Source of the DNA: Hofstenia miamia
Lineage: Eukaryota; Xenacoelomorpha; Acoela
Assembly (NCBI GenBank): GCA_004352715.1
Contig: SCFE01000013.1
Coordinates: forward strand, 2,941,597-3,005,596
Reading direction: 5' to 3'
DNA length: 64,000 nucleotides
The translations under genes were made by a program, and so were the position numbers. Numbering within the stretch: position 1 is the stretch's first letter; each line of letters opens with the position of its first letter. The notes under the pieces are model-generated. The model did not search any database. It was not told the DNA's origin and saw only the letters and a list, made by a program, of their open reading frames with translations. Positions 11,731 through 23,637 of the stretch are shown one piece after another.

Positions 11731-11843
11731 ACAATAAATAAAACTGATAACAATTCTGAAAGCGTCAAGAAAATAAACACAAACAAAACAAAACAAGAAA
11801 TATGTACAAATAATAGTGATAATTAACTTGGGCTATGGCGATG

Positions 11844-12590
11844 TTAGTTTCTATTAATAGAGTAATCAGGATTGTAAAATTTATAATCTCGCCAATTCAA
11901 TTTTTTTATATTAAAGGTGCAAAAGTATTTTTTAATAACAATCTTAAAGTTTTTAAAAGTATTTATTTGTTTGATACATTTTGGTAATTCATTCAATATA
12001 TTTATAGCTGTGTTTAGAAAATAGTTTTTCATTATTCGCTTCCTATACCTGATTGGTTCAATTAAATGCGTTCTTTTGTTTTGTTTATTAATTATTTTTT
12101 CGAAAAGAAAGTCATTTTTGCTGTATAGGAAAGTACTATTAATTATTTTAAAGAATGTCTTTAGGACATTTACATATATATAGATATAACATTGTGGATG
12201 TAGAAATAAGTTTGAGATTTTCTGTATTCATTATTCTTATTAAAGCCATGATTATTAACTGCTACTTTGAAAGTCCAATTTAGATGTACCTGAAATTTTC
12301 GGAGGGATTTTTTGTATATATTTGTGTAGAGTATATTCGCATAGTTGAAATGACTTAATACTAGAGTATGAATTAGTTGAATTTTTCTTTAGTTGGACGT
12401 TTTTCAGAAATAAATGTAATTGCTTTAATCAATATGGACATTTTTGTAATAATATGATTTAGTTGTTTTCAAAATTTAAATGTGAATCGAAAATAAGCCC
12501 AAGGTATTTAAAGGACTCAACTTGCTTTATAAGAATGCCGTTAAAATTAAGTTTATATTGTGAGGTATCAGTGGATGCAGCATTTNTCAG
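11844..12590 (-). pseudogene. Decayed minus-strand LINE, C-terminal part of ORF2
   Basis: Reading leftward, VESFKYLGLIFDSHLNFENN (about 12460-12520) matches the KYLGxxxD block downstream of the RT catalytic site in LINEs. Further on, MKNYFLNTAINILNELPKCI (from 12032) matches the usual C-terminal segment (RAIxxWNxLPxxI), followed by a short tail ending at a TAA at 11844. Stops interrupt the frame between these blocks. A single N lies at 12586. Convergent with the plus-strand LINE on its left. Confidence 0.8.
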
Positions 12591-12599
12591 TATTTTTAT

Positions 12600-13511
12600 T
12601 TATTGTTAAAAAAATTTCTGAAAATAGATTTTTCTTCTTCTACTTACACCCCTGTGCAAGATTTTCCAACATGGACATCTAGTAGTGATCAAGTTAGTGA
12701 AAATATTTGGAAATATGGAAAAAATGGACTATAGATGTGCATTTCACGACATTACAGAGAGAAAAATTACAATATTTGAATTATAGCATTATATTCCTAC
12801 ATGCTGGTTCTGTTCTTAGCATTATTTTCTAGGGGGTTAGTCCCTCTTAGCACTCCATGAGAACGAGCCTGACTAAACTGCACATGTTAAGATAATGACA
12901 ATTATTGTCTTAAAAAAACAAATTTGAAATTAATGAACATTCAAATTCAATATGGCAGATTATAGCTTAATATGAATCCAAGCCTTGTGTTTTGTCAAGC
13001 GTAGAATTTTGGTTTGTGTCATGCAAATTTTTCTTGAATAATCGAGAAACACAGAGTGATTCAAAAGTCACTGTGCACCATAATATTTGTTAATCTTAAT
13101 GAATATCGTCAAACATCCTGACATTATTTCTGATCAACCAATCGACAGTCCTTGTTAGAATTTTACAGTAAGTGTAATGTACAAAGCTTTTATCATATTG
13201 CTCATTAATTAGTATACAACTTTACAAAAGCTGCAGGTTTAATGTCAATATCGCATCATTTAACTTACTTTAGAAAGTATGGTCCACCTATTGAACTTCA
13301 CAAATCATTATTATGCTAAACCTTTGGAAGTGCTAATCTACTAGATATAGAAGCATAGCCAGTCAGCTTGAAAATACTCAAGTTGATGAAGACCAGATTT
13401 TGGCTGCTGATATATCCTTCATACACTTATCAGTCAAAGCTATTGGAGGATGGTCACCAATTGCTATCAAAGTATTCTGCAAGATGTCTTATTTCATCTG
13501 TGTGAACTACC
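12600..13511. other. No recognisable gene
   Basis: AT-rich sequence. A short imperfect palindrome, CACAGAGTGATTCAAAAGTC followed by ACTGTGCACC, lies near 13050; I cannot assign it. Confidence 0.5.
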
Positions 13512-16387
13512 CGTTGAGTAGTAAGATATAAGCGCTAGCACTTCTCATTGGGACACCCTGAAGTTCTTGTAACACCTATGACAATTTGCCATGTGACCAT
13601 GCATGAATTCTATTGGACGCCAACTAGTGTAAAAATATTTTTGAAAAATTTAAATTGAGCAAATTATTTTTGGCAATATGTTCAGAGCAAAGTGAGAATT
13701 TTTGATTTCTAGGATTTACGCAAACTGGTATTTTTTATGACAAATTTTGCTTAAAGCGCATTTGTTGTAACAATGTTTAAACATGCGACACTATGTTTCA
13801 AGGAAAATAATTTATAGATACCAAACCCAAATATTTCAAATGATGTGTTATATGCATTAGATATTTTGTGCAAGTGTGTGTGAACCCCCATGTTCTTACA
13901 AATAATGTATAGGTGGAATTAACTAATTTTAGTGGATGGAATCAGAGGAGGCGCTTTGTTTTTGACTTGGGGGGAATTGAAGTGATCAGGTGATACTTTT
14001 CAAATTGTCAACAAATTATCTTAACATGTTAGAGATTGAGGTTGGCAATGGCTTTTTGAACTGGGGAATTCGAGTGTGTTTTGATTTAATGTTAAAAGAT
14101 TCATGACTAATCAACTATCTGCTTCAACACTACTTTAAAAAAAGCAGAATAAATTAGACTGTGGATTTCAAAAACATCTGTACACAAAATATCAGGGTAT
14201 GTTATATACATTTTTCCATATTTTATTTTCAACATCTAAATGCATTGATGTATTATTTGTCTTTTCCATCATATGTGTTTGGTATGCCTTTATGGGTTTT
14301 ACATTTTAGTATTTCACATTTCAACTTACATGTTTTTGCAATAAGTGAATTTATGCAACTATAACATTTTTGCATTAACCCATTTTCCATTGTACATGTT
14401 TTTCCTATAAACAAGGTTATATGCATTTTTGGTTTAGGGGTCTAATTTACATTTAGTATTTCTCTTTCCAACATACACATTTTTGGTATAAATGATGTTA
14501 TGCATTATTGATTTATTTGACTATATTCATTGATATATTCTCTTTCCAATGCTCACACTTTTTGATTTAAACTAAATTATACATATTGATGCATGCACTC
14601 TAAATTTACTACTTTTATAACTAGTAGCTTACTGAAACTATAAATTATACACATTAATTTTTACTTTGTTGTGTCATTTGGATGGTATTTCCTGAATAAC
14701 ATGAATTAAATTTTTCTGAGTCTGTAGAGTTTCTTATGGTTAATCGATTTTATAGACATTTTTTTCGCTATGTATAATATTAATTTGTCTTTTCCTTGAA
14801 GTTTTATCTTTTAAACACCATGCATCTGTATTTTTGCATGTGAGTAATACACTATTTACAAACATTTATACATTTAGAATGGCGAATGCATCATGAAGTT
14901 TACAAATTTAACAATTGGAAATCATATCTAACGATGGAAAAATCGTCATTAACTATGAATAACGAATGTGTCATCATATTTACTTATTAAAGTTACAAAA
15001 GCAGAAAACCACAGTAATGTATGCAGCCACGCAAAGTCATAAACCAAATAAAGTGAAGAAACGTGCAAAGTTGAAATCTAGCGTGATTTTCAAGTTGCAT
15101 GAAATGCTTACAACAACATTTACTATATTAAAGAACTATTCATTTGTTAGATGAAAAAATATACATTATTACAGTACGTCAATTGAAAGAAAAAATTTGA
15201 CTGTTTCCCTCATTATATCCAAAAGCATTCTACTGGTACAAACGCAATTTTTAAAACATTGGTTTTACAGAAGGAAACCTTACAAATGAATAAATGATTA
15301 CTTTTATTGAATCTCTTAAGTTGTCATGTAGAAAGGAAACGGTGTTTTAGCGCACAAATAATTTTGGATGGGTGAATTAATGCATTACTATTATGGATAC
15401 ATCAGCTTAAAATATACTGAATAATCTGGTTAACAAGTTTGGGCATCGTGATTTCCCGTGTCAACTATGAAAATAAGTGGTGATACTTGTGTGAAGATTT
15501 GCTAGATGCGGTAAAGCTCTCCACAACAACTTGGTCTGCACAAAAACAGCTCATATACAATACATTTTATTTCATGTGTGTAATGCTTAAGCATGGCGAA
15601 TATTTATTCCATTTTGTATTTGGATATTTGTGAAAAAGAACTTGCTTTTGTCATATATATCAGATGTTTCAATTTTTTATTGATTTATCAATGGTATATT
15701 TTATATCCTTTTTATTAAGTTTGGCGGATATTTCTATCTTGTTTTTGAAAATGTACGTGTATTTCATGCGACTATAGTGCTTAAGTTTAACAAAATATTT
15801 CTCCACTTGCATTTGGATATTACCAGAAAACAAGTTTTATGTTGATCAATTATTCTTGTTGCTACATCATTAAGCATTGTTACAACAAACACGTCTTAAG
15901 AACTTCATCACAAGGAGTCATTGTGTAATGTGCACTTTTATGTTAGTACAATTTTTACACAATTGCTAAAAAATTGTTGTATTCTACCTCTTGCATATTT
16001 ATTTTTGATCAATATTAACGCACTTGGAAACATGCTCTAATGCATATAACACATCATTTGAAATATTTGGGTTTAGTATCTATGAATTATTTTCATTGAA
16101 ACATAGTGTTGAATGTTTAAACATTGTTACAACAAATGCGCCTTAAGCATAATTTGTCATCAAAAATATCAGATTCCTAAATCATAGAAATCAAAAATTC
16201 TCATTTTGGTCTGAACACATTGCCTAAAAAATAATTTGCTCAAATTAACTTTGTCAAAAATATTTCTAAACTAGATGGCGTCCAATAGAATTCATGCATG
16301 CTCACATGGCAAATAGTCATAGGTGTTACGAGAACTTCAGGGTGTCCCAATGAGACGGTCTAGCGCCTATATCTTAGTACTCCGTTG
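13512..16387. mobile_element. 2.9-kb element with about 350-bp long inverted terminal arms
   Basis: Left arm 13512-13860 and right arm 16039-16387 are diverged reverse complements. Shared landmarks in order include TCATTGGGACACCCTGAAGT, GGTGTTA/GTAACACC-type sequence, GAATTCTATTGGACGCC, AATTTTTGATTTCTA, TGTTTAAACAT and AATATTTCAAATGATGTGTT. The outer ends align through TAAGATATA. The interior has no transposase-like frame. The arm length is more typical of foldback or non-autonomous DNA elements than of Tc1/mariner; the family is unknown. The arms carry many differences, so the copy is old. Confidence 0.8.
14200..14660. repeat. Diverged tandem repeat inside the long-armed element
   Basis: A unit of very roughly 90 bp recurs about four to five times, with landmarks such as ACATTTTT, TTTTCCA/TTTCCAA, ATGTTTTT and TATATGCATT. 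Copies are too diverged to set a period exactly by eye. Confidence 0.5.
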
Positions 16388-18000
16388 CGATCTGAATATG
16401 TCTTCTACACAGTTTGCCAACAATTATCAGTAATTTTAGAGCGTGGAAATGCAAAACTTTTGTTATCAAGAAATGTTGTGTAGAGTTCAAGCAATTGACG
16501 TCCAATCTGCGACATCTGGAACACAAACATTTTAAACGGTATTAATTTTACCATATGTTGGCCTAACATTGCTCACAAATGCTAATATTATTTACTAGTT
16601 TATACTTGAAACGAAACAGTTTAACGTTGTTCTGAATTCTACCGAAGTACACTTTATAAGTCTCTTCTCTGAACAAACCTTTTAGAGGGTTGATTTGTAA
16701 ATTTAATGCTTTAATGTAGATATAGCCAATGTAATCGTTTAATTCCAGATGTTCTTTAAAATGATTGGTTGTACTGCAATTAATTGCTGCTATAAATATG
16801 TGTTGTCGTAGTGCACAGATACTTTTTGATCATTCTGTATGAGGAAACCGGTTCCTAAAACAATGGTAATCAAGCTATCTTGGACATTAATAGATTGAGT
16901 TTCTTATTTTCAAAGCAGTACTAAAATGACATTATACAAGAGCTTTGCACGTTCCACTGTCTATCATCATTTTTTAAAATTGGAATCCTCTCACATCTAA
17001 AATAGACTGAAGAAGCATCTGGATTGGCGCAAGATCGCAGAAAATTTAGAAATGTGAGGCTAAAACTAAATGCGCTAGTTTTTGTTAAAATAAAAAGTTT
17101 AGCAGTATCAGTAATTAAATTTGTAGTTAAATAAAGACTTTGAGATCGTCAATAAGATTTTTCCATGTTAATAATTAGTTAAATCAAAGTTGGGCTTGGA
17201 TCGGTTACCATTTATAATTCCATGTGTTAGCTTCAATTTTGATTTACTATTTGGAGGCCGCGCACATTCATTTTTGATGAGTTCGTTCAATACCCTATGT
17301 TTTCAATATCAGAATTATTTCTAAGCATGGTTATGTAGCTCATAAGAAAAATTAAAATACTTATTTCAGATTTACTACTATTCAAAGTAATTTGCCTACT
17401 TGTTTGTTTCTGATCAAAAATTAAAATTTACGAACTATGTTTTTCCCATTATTAGAAAAGGATCATTTACGTTTTACTAATAAAACAATTTTACAGAAAC
17501 TCATTGAATTGTTGACAAGTTAAATTACATTAAAAAAAGCTCACATTTATCAGTCTATTACTGTCACAATATTCACAATCTCTTGGCATTAGTTTTCAAT
17601 TTACGATATTGTCATTGATTGTTATTCACAAGCCAACGGTTGTTATTCAGATATTCAATAAACCTATTACTTTTCCCGAAGTAATGCGAAAGTAAAGTCA
17701 CCTGCCACAGATGTCCATCCTGGGTAATCATCGAGAGAACTGCTGAATTTAAGTTCCGGCAGCAAAGAGTATATCAAAATTATACTTACAATATTTTTAC
17801 AATGTTTATGTTGCTAATTTTACCATTCTTATCTATTATATTCTCATTTTTACGAATAACTTAAGGCTACATCTCATAAAAAAATTACACTCTGTCACCT
17901 TTTCTATTTGCACCAGATGTCGAATCATTATCTTTTAATGTGTGGTCGAACAAAAAATGTATGATTCGAAAGTTTATTTCATATTAAAAAATATAATAGT
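16388..18000. other. No recognisable gene
   Basis: AT-rich, stops in all frames, no conserved exon. It lies between the long-armed element and the LINE cluster. Confidence 0.5.
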
Positions 18001-18009
18001 TTATAAAAT

Positions 18010-18800
18010 TAGAGAGATATTTATTTATTTATTTAATTATTTTGTTTTTTACAAATCAAGTCATTTACACTTATGAAGAATTAAAACAATAGATAGAAAT
18101 TAACTTGGCTCTAAAAAATACTTTGTCTTGGTTTCGAAAGTTTATTGTCCTTGAGGATATAAATAGTTGGTTTTCATTGTTCAATAGCTTTGCTATAGTT
18201 TATGAACTTTGTCCTATAGTTAAATTCTTAATGATTTTTAAAATTTATTGAAATTTCGTTCTTCTTTAATATCTAGATGGAGTTTGTTCCATAAATCAAT
18301 AGTAAAATTGGTAAATGATTTTTCAAAGTTTTTCTTTTTTAAATTTTAATTTTGTGATAAGTCTTAGTTCGCTTGTGTATATTTTTCTGTAATTCTAAAG
18401 AAGTTCTTTTCCAAAATAGTAAGAGGCAATTCAATTTTAATAAGTATTCTAATGATTCGATATTATGTTTTTCTAATATTTTACTTTGATCGCTTTTACT
18501 ACAGATTGTATTAATTGCCCAATTAAAAATTTTCTTAAGTTTCTTAAATATTTTCTTGGTAACATTGGTAAATAATAAAGAAGAATATGAAAAATGTGAC
18601 AGTATAAGAGATCTTAGTAATGCAATCCTTCACTTTATTGGTAATATATGTTGAATCTTAGTTAGCAATTTAACTCCATGGACCATTTTCTTCGTAGTTG
18701 CATTGATCTGATCTGTAAATTTAAGTTAATTGTCAATTTCATTACCAAGATATTTAATTTTCTTAGTTTCATAATTTTTTTTTACTGTGGAAATCTCTAT
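18010..18800 (-). pseudogene. LINE reverse transcriptase, C-terminal fragment (minus strand)
   Basis: Reading leftward from about 18790, the frame gives NYETKKIKYLGNEID, then DQINATTKKMVHGVKLLTKI, then ALLRSLILSHFSYSSLLFT. This is the thumb/connection region after the RT active site of CR1/Jockey-like LINEs. Stops are scattered. It appears to be the downstream part of the same element as 20660-21078 and 21430-22030, separated by the inserted element at 18800-20200. Confidence 0.72.
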
Positions 18801-20200
18801 TATTTATTAATCAACGTTTAATAACAAACATCAAATAATGAACACATAAGTACAAATGAGTTTCAAAAAAAGCGCATGTTAAAACCAATATCAAGAGGCT
18901 TTGTTTTCTTCAGGAATATATGAGGCAACTTCCAATTCATCAGTTAATTCCACAATGCCAACATTAAAACGATCTTAAACTTGATTTAAAATCACAGCAT
19001 CTTCAGGCTCTAAACGAATGTGATTGGCAATAATTTACTACAATAACTACCGACACATGCAACCCCCTTTTAGCCAAATATGTCTTCTATACTTCTTTTC
19101 TCATCAGAAAACCACTGAATGTTATCCGCGATCAAATGTCGATTAGCACAACCTAAACAAGTCGCAATGACAACACTTTAAACATAAACCTGTCTAGAAA
19201 TTACAACAAAGTAAAGATTTCGTCCATGCTTTCTTGTTTATCTAAAGTCCCTAGTACACAAGCGGCATTATGTTGAATAATTATCGATGTTATTGATTGA
19301 TACAGAAATTCTTTTGCTCGTTTATCGCCAGATATATTTACAAGTTTGTCTCCTAGATCTTTCAAAAAACTTTTCGTCGAAGGTCCGCAATTTCCTTGAG
19401 TATCGAAAGCAAGGGGTTGGAACAAGTAGCCGCTATTGGATATTTCGGTATACTTTGCAGCTTTGCGTTCCTCGGCCTCTTTGATATGATTAACGTCCCG
19501 ACAAATGCGACTAGGCGCCAGTGAATCCAAAATTTGGGGCTTCAAGCCGTCAGGGCCACCTGCAGAACCAAGAGGAAAAGAGTTAATATAATTTTTAACA
19601 GCCCCAAAATTTATTTCTGCAGAAGTTTCTAAATTTTTAAAAACCCTAACTGAATTTTTTTGGGGGTGCTTACTGAGGAGCTTGTTGTAAACATCCATGT
19701 TACACTCAACAACAGAATCATCACTACTAATAATACGAACAGCCCCTTTAATATCACCACTTTCAATTTTTCTTCTTTCTTCTTCTTCTTTGTTTGAAAT
19801 CAGTCGATTTTGCGAAATATTTTTTGATTTCTTTGGCTTATGTTTGTTTAAAGTTTCATTAACATCCACAGAGAAGGTGAAATTCTTTATTCTTTTATTC
19901 AAAATATTAGTTAAATTTGCTTTATTTTTTCCGGAACGCTCGGGTAATTTCAGTACCTTCTTAGATAAAGACATTAACTTTTGCCAATGTTCTTCAGAGA
20001 CGGGTCTTTTCAAAATATCGTTTAAGCATTTTATGAAAAGTTCAGCCAGGCATTTCCGAGAACCTTTTGGTACTCTATTTAAGGTGGGCACACGGTGTTT
20101 TATGAAGGTCAAAAAATTGTTATTAATATTTGGTTCAGAAGTACTTAGCTTTGTAAGATGTGTTATCAGAGAGAGATCGGATAATTGCTGTGTGAGTCCC
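18800..20200 (-). mobile_element. Second retroelement, internally deleted, inserted in the LINE
   Basis: Carries the long frame 19201-20199 described separately and a non-coding 3' part (18800-19200). It separates the C-terminal LINE fragment from its RT core. The right edge is an N at 20201, so the exact boundary is unclear. Confidence 0.6.
19201..20200 (-). CDS. Retroelement-derived ORF lacking the RT catalytic core
   Basis: An uninterrupted minus-strand frame of about 330 codons ends at a stop at 19201. Its first part (from about 20105), RVPKGSRKCLAELFIKCLND, then SGDIKGAVRIISSDD and SFPLGSAGGPDGLKPQILDS, matches the pre-RT and RT entry region of a family of metazoan retroelement ORFs. 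Directly after this the frame jumps to a segment starting ICRDVNHIKEAEERKAAKY and PLAFDTQGNCGPSTKSF, and then AACVLGTLD, which resembles the C-terminal end of the same family. The palm with the catalytic Asp residues is absent. The junction (about 19510-19520) keeps the frame. It is probably a relic; whether the product is made is unknown. Confidence 0.7.
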
Positions 20201-20201
20201 N

Positions 20202-20543
20202 GATGTATATAATAGAGTATCATCTGCAAATTGAATGCATTTGCCTTCAATGAAGTTAGGAATATCATTTACATATAGATTGAATAATAGTGGTCCTAAA
20301 ACTGATCCTTGTGGCACTCCATTATTTATTAATATTTGTTTTGACGATAGATTTTTTACTTTCACGTATTGTGAACGATCAAACTCATTTTTCAATTCTA
20401 CCATCGAAGCTTGGAATGATTTACCAGTAAGTGTACGAAAGCTGAAAGGTAGGTCTGAATTCAAAAATCATGTAAAGAATTTACTTAGTTTAATGTATAG
20501 TCCAAAATTAAAAAAATACTTTATGGAAAGGGTTCAAATTTTA
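20202..20543. repeat. Exact-looking copy of 20899-21240 after a single N
   Basis: The two 342-bp blocks are offset by 697 bases and look identical by eye, including the minus-strand FADD block and the plus-strand LINE C-terminus. The left edge is a lone N (20201). This suggests misplacement or an unmerged allele rather than a true duplication. Confidence 0.8.
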
Positions 20544-20659
20544 GACACTCGTGCAGCCCAGAAAATATCTCTGTATAGTATGTTTTCTGAGAGAGATATG
20601 GTATCTGCTGTGTGTTATTATCATCTCTGCTTATTCTCTTTATAAAATTTCCATTTTCA

Positions 20660-21078
20660 TCTAAACCAATTATTTCTTTTTCTTTTTTGTTTTCATATTC
20701 TATATCATAGCTATCTTTTGTGATGTAAAGATTTTCATAAATTACATTTTTTCAACATATATTGATTCTAATGGTTCACTTTTTACATTTTTATTTTTTA
20801 TAATAATAAATGTAGTTTTCTCAATATTTAATTTCCTCATATTCTGTTCAAAAAATTTCTTTACTTTAATTATATGTTCTTGCAAAATCTTTTTTTTGGA
20901 TGTATATAATAGAGTATCATCTGCAAATTGAATGCATTTGCCTTCAATGAAGTTAGGAATATCATTTACATATAGATTGAATAATAGTGGTCCTAAAACT
21001 GATCCTTGTGGCACTCCATTATTTATTAATATTTGTTTTGACGATAGATTTTTTACTTTCACGTATTGTGAACGATCA
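20660..21078 (-). pseudogene. LINE reverse transcriptase core, VPQGS to FADD (minus strand)
   Basis: The frame gives [40 protein letters not shown] and [13 protein letters not shown] (about 20899-20940), then NMRKLNIEKTTFIII. These are RT domains 4 to 6 of a CR1/Jockey-like LINE, with both catalytic Asp residues of FADD present. Continuing left, NVIYENLYITKDSYDIEYEN and EIIGLDENGNFIK follow after a frameshift. The right side is cut by the plus-strand LINE insertion at about 21079. Confidence 0.82.
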
Positions 21079-21420
21079 AACTCATTTTTCAATTCTACCA
21101 TCGAAGCTTGGAATGATTTACCAGTAAGTGTACGAAAGCTGAAAGGTAGGTCTGAATTCAAAAATCATGTAAAGAATTTACTTAGTTTAATGTATAGTCC
21201 AAAATTAAAAAAATACTTTATGGAAAGGGTTCAAATTTTACGAACTTTGGCATAAGAGCTAAGATGACTGAATAGTATTATATAATTGAAATATAGTTTT
21301 GTAAATAGTTATTTTTGTCTAAATTTGTAAATTTTTATTTTTTGACGTGTTTGGTACAGCAAACAGCAATTTTGTTGAAATTAAAACTGTGCTGAATAAA
21401 GATATTCTTCTTCTTCTAAT
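21079..21420 (+). mobile_element. 5'-truncated plus-strand LINE 3' end
   Basis: It begins mid-frame with [20 protein letters not shown] then [16 protein letters not shown], the standard C-terminal segment of LINE ORF2. A 3' untranslated part follows, ending AATAAAGATATTCTTCTTC. The element starts directly where the minus-strand RT frame is lost and ends where that RT resumes, so it is a 5'-truncated insertion into an older minus-strand LINE. The short 3' TTC repeat is typical of several LINE clades. Confidence 0.75.
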
Positions 21421-21429
21421 ATATATATG

Positions 21430-22030
21430 ATTTCAGAAATTGGATCGATGAATCACAAATTATAAATTTCTCTTAGTTTCTTAATTAGTAAATCATGATT
21501 AATTGAATTAAAGGCCTTTGATACATCAAGTGAAGCAATATAAACTTTTTCATCTTTGTCTAATTTCTACGTCAGTCATCTATTCTTTCAATTAATGCAT
21601 AATGTGTTGACATTCCTTTTCTAAAACCAAATTGCTGTTTGCTTAACAGTTTATTATCTTCAATGTAGATCGTTAATTGTTGATATATTAGTTTTTCAGA
21701 AATTTTGCTTATTCCTGAGAGAATAGCTATTGGCCGGTAATTCTCTGTTTTCTCATTATTGCCCTTTTCAAAATGGGAATAACTTCAGCCATTTTTAATT
21801 GTTTAGGGAAATAGGAATAGTAAATATACATTCATTGAAGAGATCACATAATGGTCTTGCTAATACATATCGTTTTCATAATAATGGATTTACTTTTGGA
21901 CCACAATTTAATGGAACGGCGTCAATTATGCTATGCCATGCAATTCAAAATTGCTTTGAAGTTTGTGTATACATGTGCAAAGTAGGTAAAAGCTCAATAC
22001 ATAGGAAACTTCTTTGTGTACAAAATAGAT
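21430..22030 (-). pseudogene. LINE reverse transcriptase, N-terminal RT part (minus strand)
   Basis: Reading leftward from about 21850, MAEVIPI, then NNEKTENYRPIAILSGISK, KLIYQQLTIYIEDNKLLS, KQQFGFRKGMSTHYALIERI and a decayed KAFNSINHDLLIKKLREI are the RT domains before the VPQGS block. A frameshift separates the first two segments and a stop lies after ERIDD. This joins logically to 20660-21078 once the plus-strand insertion is removed. Confidence 0.82.
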
Positions 22031-23472
22031 TTTACCAGCTGAAATTATAATGAATTCGAGGGTTACAAAAATAATTACTTTGTAAATATTTTCTCTAAGG
22101 TTTACTGATTTGAATTTCTGTGAGAGTTATTCACTCCACAAACTTACTCAAAAGCTGATATTTGAACCATATCCTTCCGGAATTTCTATTACTAGAGCAC
22201 AGTCCACTTTAAACAGCGGATAAAGTCAATTTGTCGCTAAGATGAAAATTTTTAATAAGTATTTCAAGCATTACAATCAATTAATGTCCTCAACGCTATT
22301 TATAAAAAATGTGGGATCATTCAAGATATATTGTTGATTTTTCACAGAAAATTTTTTTCACTGACTTCAAATTTCCATTACATTTTTTTAATCATACATT
22401 TAATTTTTCTCTTGCCCCTCTTTCCGGACTTCCACGTTTGTTTGTAACAAATATTAGCAATTAAAATTAAGGCATTAATAACGCGATACGTAGTACCAAG
22501 CAATGCCGTCAAATTGACGACATCCGCGGTTTAAGGCATACAACAATTTCCGCGATTGTGTTAAAGGTCTGATTATGACAATCTACCAACATTTAAAAGC
22601 AAACAAGAACAATTAAACTGCAAAAATAGTTTAGATAATTCACAAATTTTCTACGGAAATTTATAAAAATTCTATAGAGGTAAATCAATAAATTTAATAC
22701 ACTTTTTTCCTCACTTGTAAAAATCATTCTATGCATTTACATTCACCGCATATGAAGGGATACTTGCTAATGGAAATGACTAAAATTGGTTTTAGCTGCC
22801 AGACGACACTTCGGACCTGTACGAAAATGTAAGGAGGTTTAAGGAATACCTATCTCAAGAATCATTTTCATAAAAATCCATCGATTACTTTTTGATCAAT
22901 ACTGTTGACAAAGATACAGACGCGAAAACAATACCTCCTAGCCAGATGTAATTTACACATTCCAAAGATCAACATTTAAACAATTACATGGGAATGATAA
23001 AATTGAATTTTCAAAAGCTGTATATTTTGACATGCATATTGAAAATTTTTTGAAAATATCGAATTCAACATACTGACATCTTTTAGAAACCTAATTACCT
23101 TTTCGAAATTTACAAATTAATTTTGTTTTAAATGAGAAATACTAAAGAATAACTTTCGACTACATATAATTTTAATTTAGGAATTCTTCTTGCAGCATCA
23201 ATAATAAAAGTCTTTCATTCAAAGTCATCTACTAATCCTAATATTTTGACAGTAAACCTAATATCTGTTTGACAATTCCCAGACCTTATTAATTGTTTAG
23301 AATAAACAATGATTTACAATCTCGCGTCAAAATAGTAATTCCGATGAAGACAAAATTTCAATAAAAAATCATTTTATATTTGCAATATGTAAATACAGAA
23401 ATATACCATTTTAACAAAATTGAAAATATTTTAGTTCAAAAAAAGCATTGGGAATTGCAGAGCATGGCGCGC

Positions 23473-23637
23473 GATGATTATTTCTGACCAGAATTCCTGA
23501 GATAATTGGTTGTGATTAAAACTAGTTTGCGAGCAAACGATGATTATTTACCTGCGCGTAAAATTTAATAGCGAACAAACAGTGAATATTTTAATCACAA
23601 CCAATTATCTCAGGAATTCCGCGCAGAAATAATCATT
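23473..23637. repeat. Foldback (MITE-like) inverted repeat
   Basis: Arms of about 49 bp (23473-23521 and 23589-23637) are near-perfect reverse complements with a core of AATTCCTGAGATAATTGGTT. The loop contains a further GATGATTATTT copy and paired GCGAGCAAAC/GCGAACAAAC motifs. RNA from this locus would form a long hairpin. Confidence 0.88.

Noticed and set aside
19697-20212. 171-codon plus-strand frame
   Set aside because: It is the complement of the retroelement frame on the minus strand, which has the recognisable motifs.
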